The notes under the pieces were generated by a model that did no database searches, was not told the origin of the DNA, and saw only the letters and a list, made by a program, of their open reading frames with translations. Made by a program: the position numbers and the translations under genes. Positions 62,913 through 64,000 of a DNA stretch of 64,000 nt are shown piece after piece. The stretch is from Paenarthrobacter sp. GOM3 (lineage in GTDB: Bacteria > Actinomycetota > Actinomycetes > Actinomycetales > Micrococcaceae): positions 3,720,001-3,784,000 of the forward strand of contig NZ_CP136562.1 of NCBI RefSeq assembly GCF_018215265.2, read 5' to 3'. The stretch's first letter is position 1. Every line of letters starts with the position of its first letter.

Positions 62913-63137
62913 CTATCCGATACGGCGGGTGTCTACCTCGTCGTCATCGTCTTCCGCGTACTTGTCCTCATAGGCCGAATAGTCCGGCTCCGGGGGATCT
63001 TCGGGGAAGTGGCTCTTTACACGACTGGACGGACCCGTGAGCTCCCGCTCAAGTGCCGAATAGTCAGTGTTCGGGGAGTAGTACTTAATGTCCCGAGCCT
63101 GCTTGGTAGCTTTTGCCTTTTGACGGCCGCGCCCCAT
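62913..63137 (-). CDS. DUF3073 family protein
   Basis: A 74-residue, highly charged protein starting MGRGRQKAKATKQARDIKYY, with a basic N-terminus and an acidic C-terminus (DEDDDDEV type). This is a family conserved in actinobacteria and commonly found just downstream of purM on the opposite strand. AAAGGGGG precedes ATG 63137. No function is established. Confidence 0.9.
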   Translation of the reverse strand: MGRGRQKAKATKQARDIKYYSPNTDYSALERELTGPSSRVKSHFPEDPPEPDYSAYEDKYAEDDDDEVDTRRIG

Positions 63138-63326
63138 GGCGTGACCCCCTTTTGTACTTGGACCGGAGGTGGTCACCTTGGCTATCGGTGAGGCCCCGGA
63201 ATGTTTGGTCAATTTGTCGTATGTCTAGATTACATGCTTTCGGAGGTGCCTGCGTGCCAACACAACGCGGCGGCACAGCCAACCACAAGCAAAACCAAGG
63301 CCGGTCACCTCACGGGCGGGTTCTAG

Positions 63327-63369
63327 CGGTCGTTGCAACACCAGGAATTTTTGGGAGTTGCAACGACCG
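63327..63369. repeat. 13-bp perfect inverted repeat at transposase start
   Basis: CGGTCGTTGCAAC (63327-63339) and GTTGCAACGACCG (63357-63369) flank a 17-base centre. The right arm ends at the first base of the likely start codon of the transposase. It may be part of the left end of the insertion sequence or an operator limiting transposase expression. Confidence 0.6.
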
Positions 63370-64000
63370 TGTCGTCTTTAACGAACGAATCGGTAAGCCG
63401 GCGGAAGTACACGCCTGAGCAAAAGGTTCAGTTCTTCCAAGCCCTTGATCGCCTGGGCAGTGTCACCGCCGCAGCTTTGGAGCTCGGGCTGAATAGGATG
63501 ACTTGTTACCAGTGGTGCCGGAAGGCCGGCATCCGGAACGAGCAGGCCCTCCGGATGCGATACACGCCAAGACAGAAGGAAGAGTTCTTCTTGGTCCTTC
63601 GGCGCGTGGAGAGTGTGACTCTGGCCGCCGCCGAACTTGGTTTGAACGTCAATACCTGCCACCGTTGGGCTGGAGAAGCGGGAATTTCCAGCAAGGCCCC
63701 AGGATCGGGCCGGCGGGAGAAATTCCTCCAGTTGCGTGGGATCGGGATGAGCCGAAGCGAAGCCATCTCCGCCGTGGGCGTCAATCCCAAGACCGCCCGG
63801 GAGTGGGAGCGCGGGATCCGGAAGTCCGGCGGGCGACGCATTTATCCTGATGGGCGCGTAGTCGACTACAAACGTGGTGTGACCACCATGACCTCTTCGA
63901 CCGGCATAACCGAAACGGCGCTGGTGCCGGTCGCGGCCTTAGAGAAGCCCATCGACCCGCGATACCTCAATGTTCAGGAACGGGAACTGATCCGGGATCT
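63369..64000 (+). mobile_element. IS30-family-like transposase, 5' part (runs off the window)
   Basis: An open frame of 210 codons from GTG 63369 to the window end. It has repeated helix-turn-helix-like units near the N-terminus (RRKYTPEQKVQFFQAL, VTAAALELGLNRMTCYQW; and again MRYTPRQKEEFFLVL, VTLAAAELGLNVNTCHRW), a third one around LRGIGMSRSEAISAVGV, and the IS30-type transition YPDGRVVDYKRG...LNVQERELIRD. The catalytic DDE part lies beyond the window. Confidence 0.75.

Overview
The window is a stretch of a high-GC actinobacterial chromosome. The purF-purM-DUF3073 arrangement, the small conserved actinobacterial DUF3073 protein, several WXG100, lipoprotein and LacI/MalFG-type genes, and the codon use all fit a soil Micrococcaceae member of the Arthrobacter/Paenarthrobacter kind. 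The genus is inferred from gene content only. No rRNA, tRNA or CRISPR array was seen.

Region 1 (1-8750, minus strand) is a ribosomally made peptide (RiPP) cluster of the daptide type. It holds an RRE-type recognition protein, a class III aminotransferase, a divergent Fe-ADH-like dehydrogenase, three tiny precursor peptides each ending in Thr, a SAM methyltransferase, a YcaO-domain protein, an M50 intramembrane protease and an ABC exporter that runs off the left edge. Most genes are joined by ATGA overlaps. The YcaO gene is the most unusual member. Region 2 (8793-11631) has a hydrolase-like protein and a three-gene group ending in an XRE-ImmA/IrrE protein. Region 3 (11703-16401) is an acyl-CoA ligase, enoyl-CoA hydratase and MHS transporter operon with a divergent LysR regulator.

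Region 4 (16605-22480) carries small hypothetical proteins, a lipoprotein and two paralogous secreted beta-propeller/FG-GAP proteins. These lie between a broken copy and the full copy of a Gfo/Idh/MocA dehydrogenase. Region 5 (22625-30054) is a sugar or polyol uptake and oxidation operon: LacI regulator, binding protein, two permeases, two dehydrogenases and a ThuA-like protein, with two perfect 14-bp LacI-type operators.

Region 6 (30545-38668) is a defence island. It has a type II CBASS operon (CD-NTase, Cap2 E2-E1 and a single Cap3/JAB-TIR-SAVED fusion protein), a decayed helicase gene and an AbiE-like toxin-antitoxin pair.

Region 7 (39169-45376) is a glyoxylate/allantoin operon (hyi, glxR, gcl, glycerate kinase, allB) behind a clear promoter. 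Further ureide genes (uraD, hiuH) lie at 56896-57743, and a probable glyoxylate aminotransferase at 52942-54036. Region 8 (45387-52902) includes a winged-helix regulator, a Bcp peroxiredoxin, a partner-switching signalling module wrapped around a membrane glycosyltransferase, and a WXG100-calpain-like protease. Region 9 (54062-64000) contains an MFS/HxlR pair with twin operators, a PAP2 phosphatase, purF-purM, two VOC proteins, DUF3073 and the start of an IS30-like transposase. A 32-bp tandem repeat family occurs at three gene ends, and two very long hairpins lie between genes.
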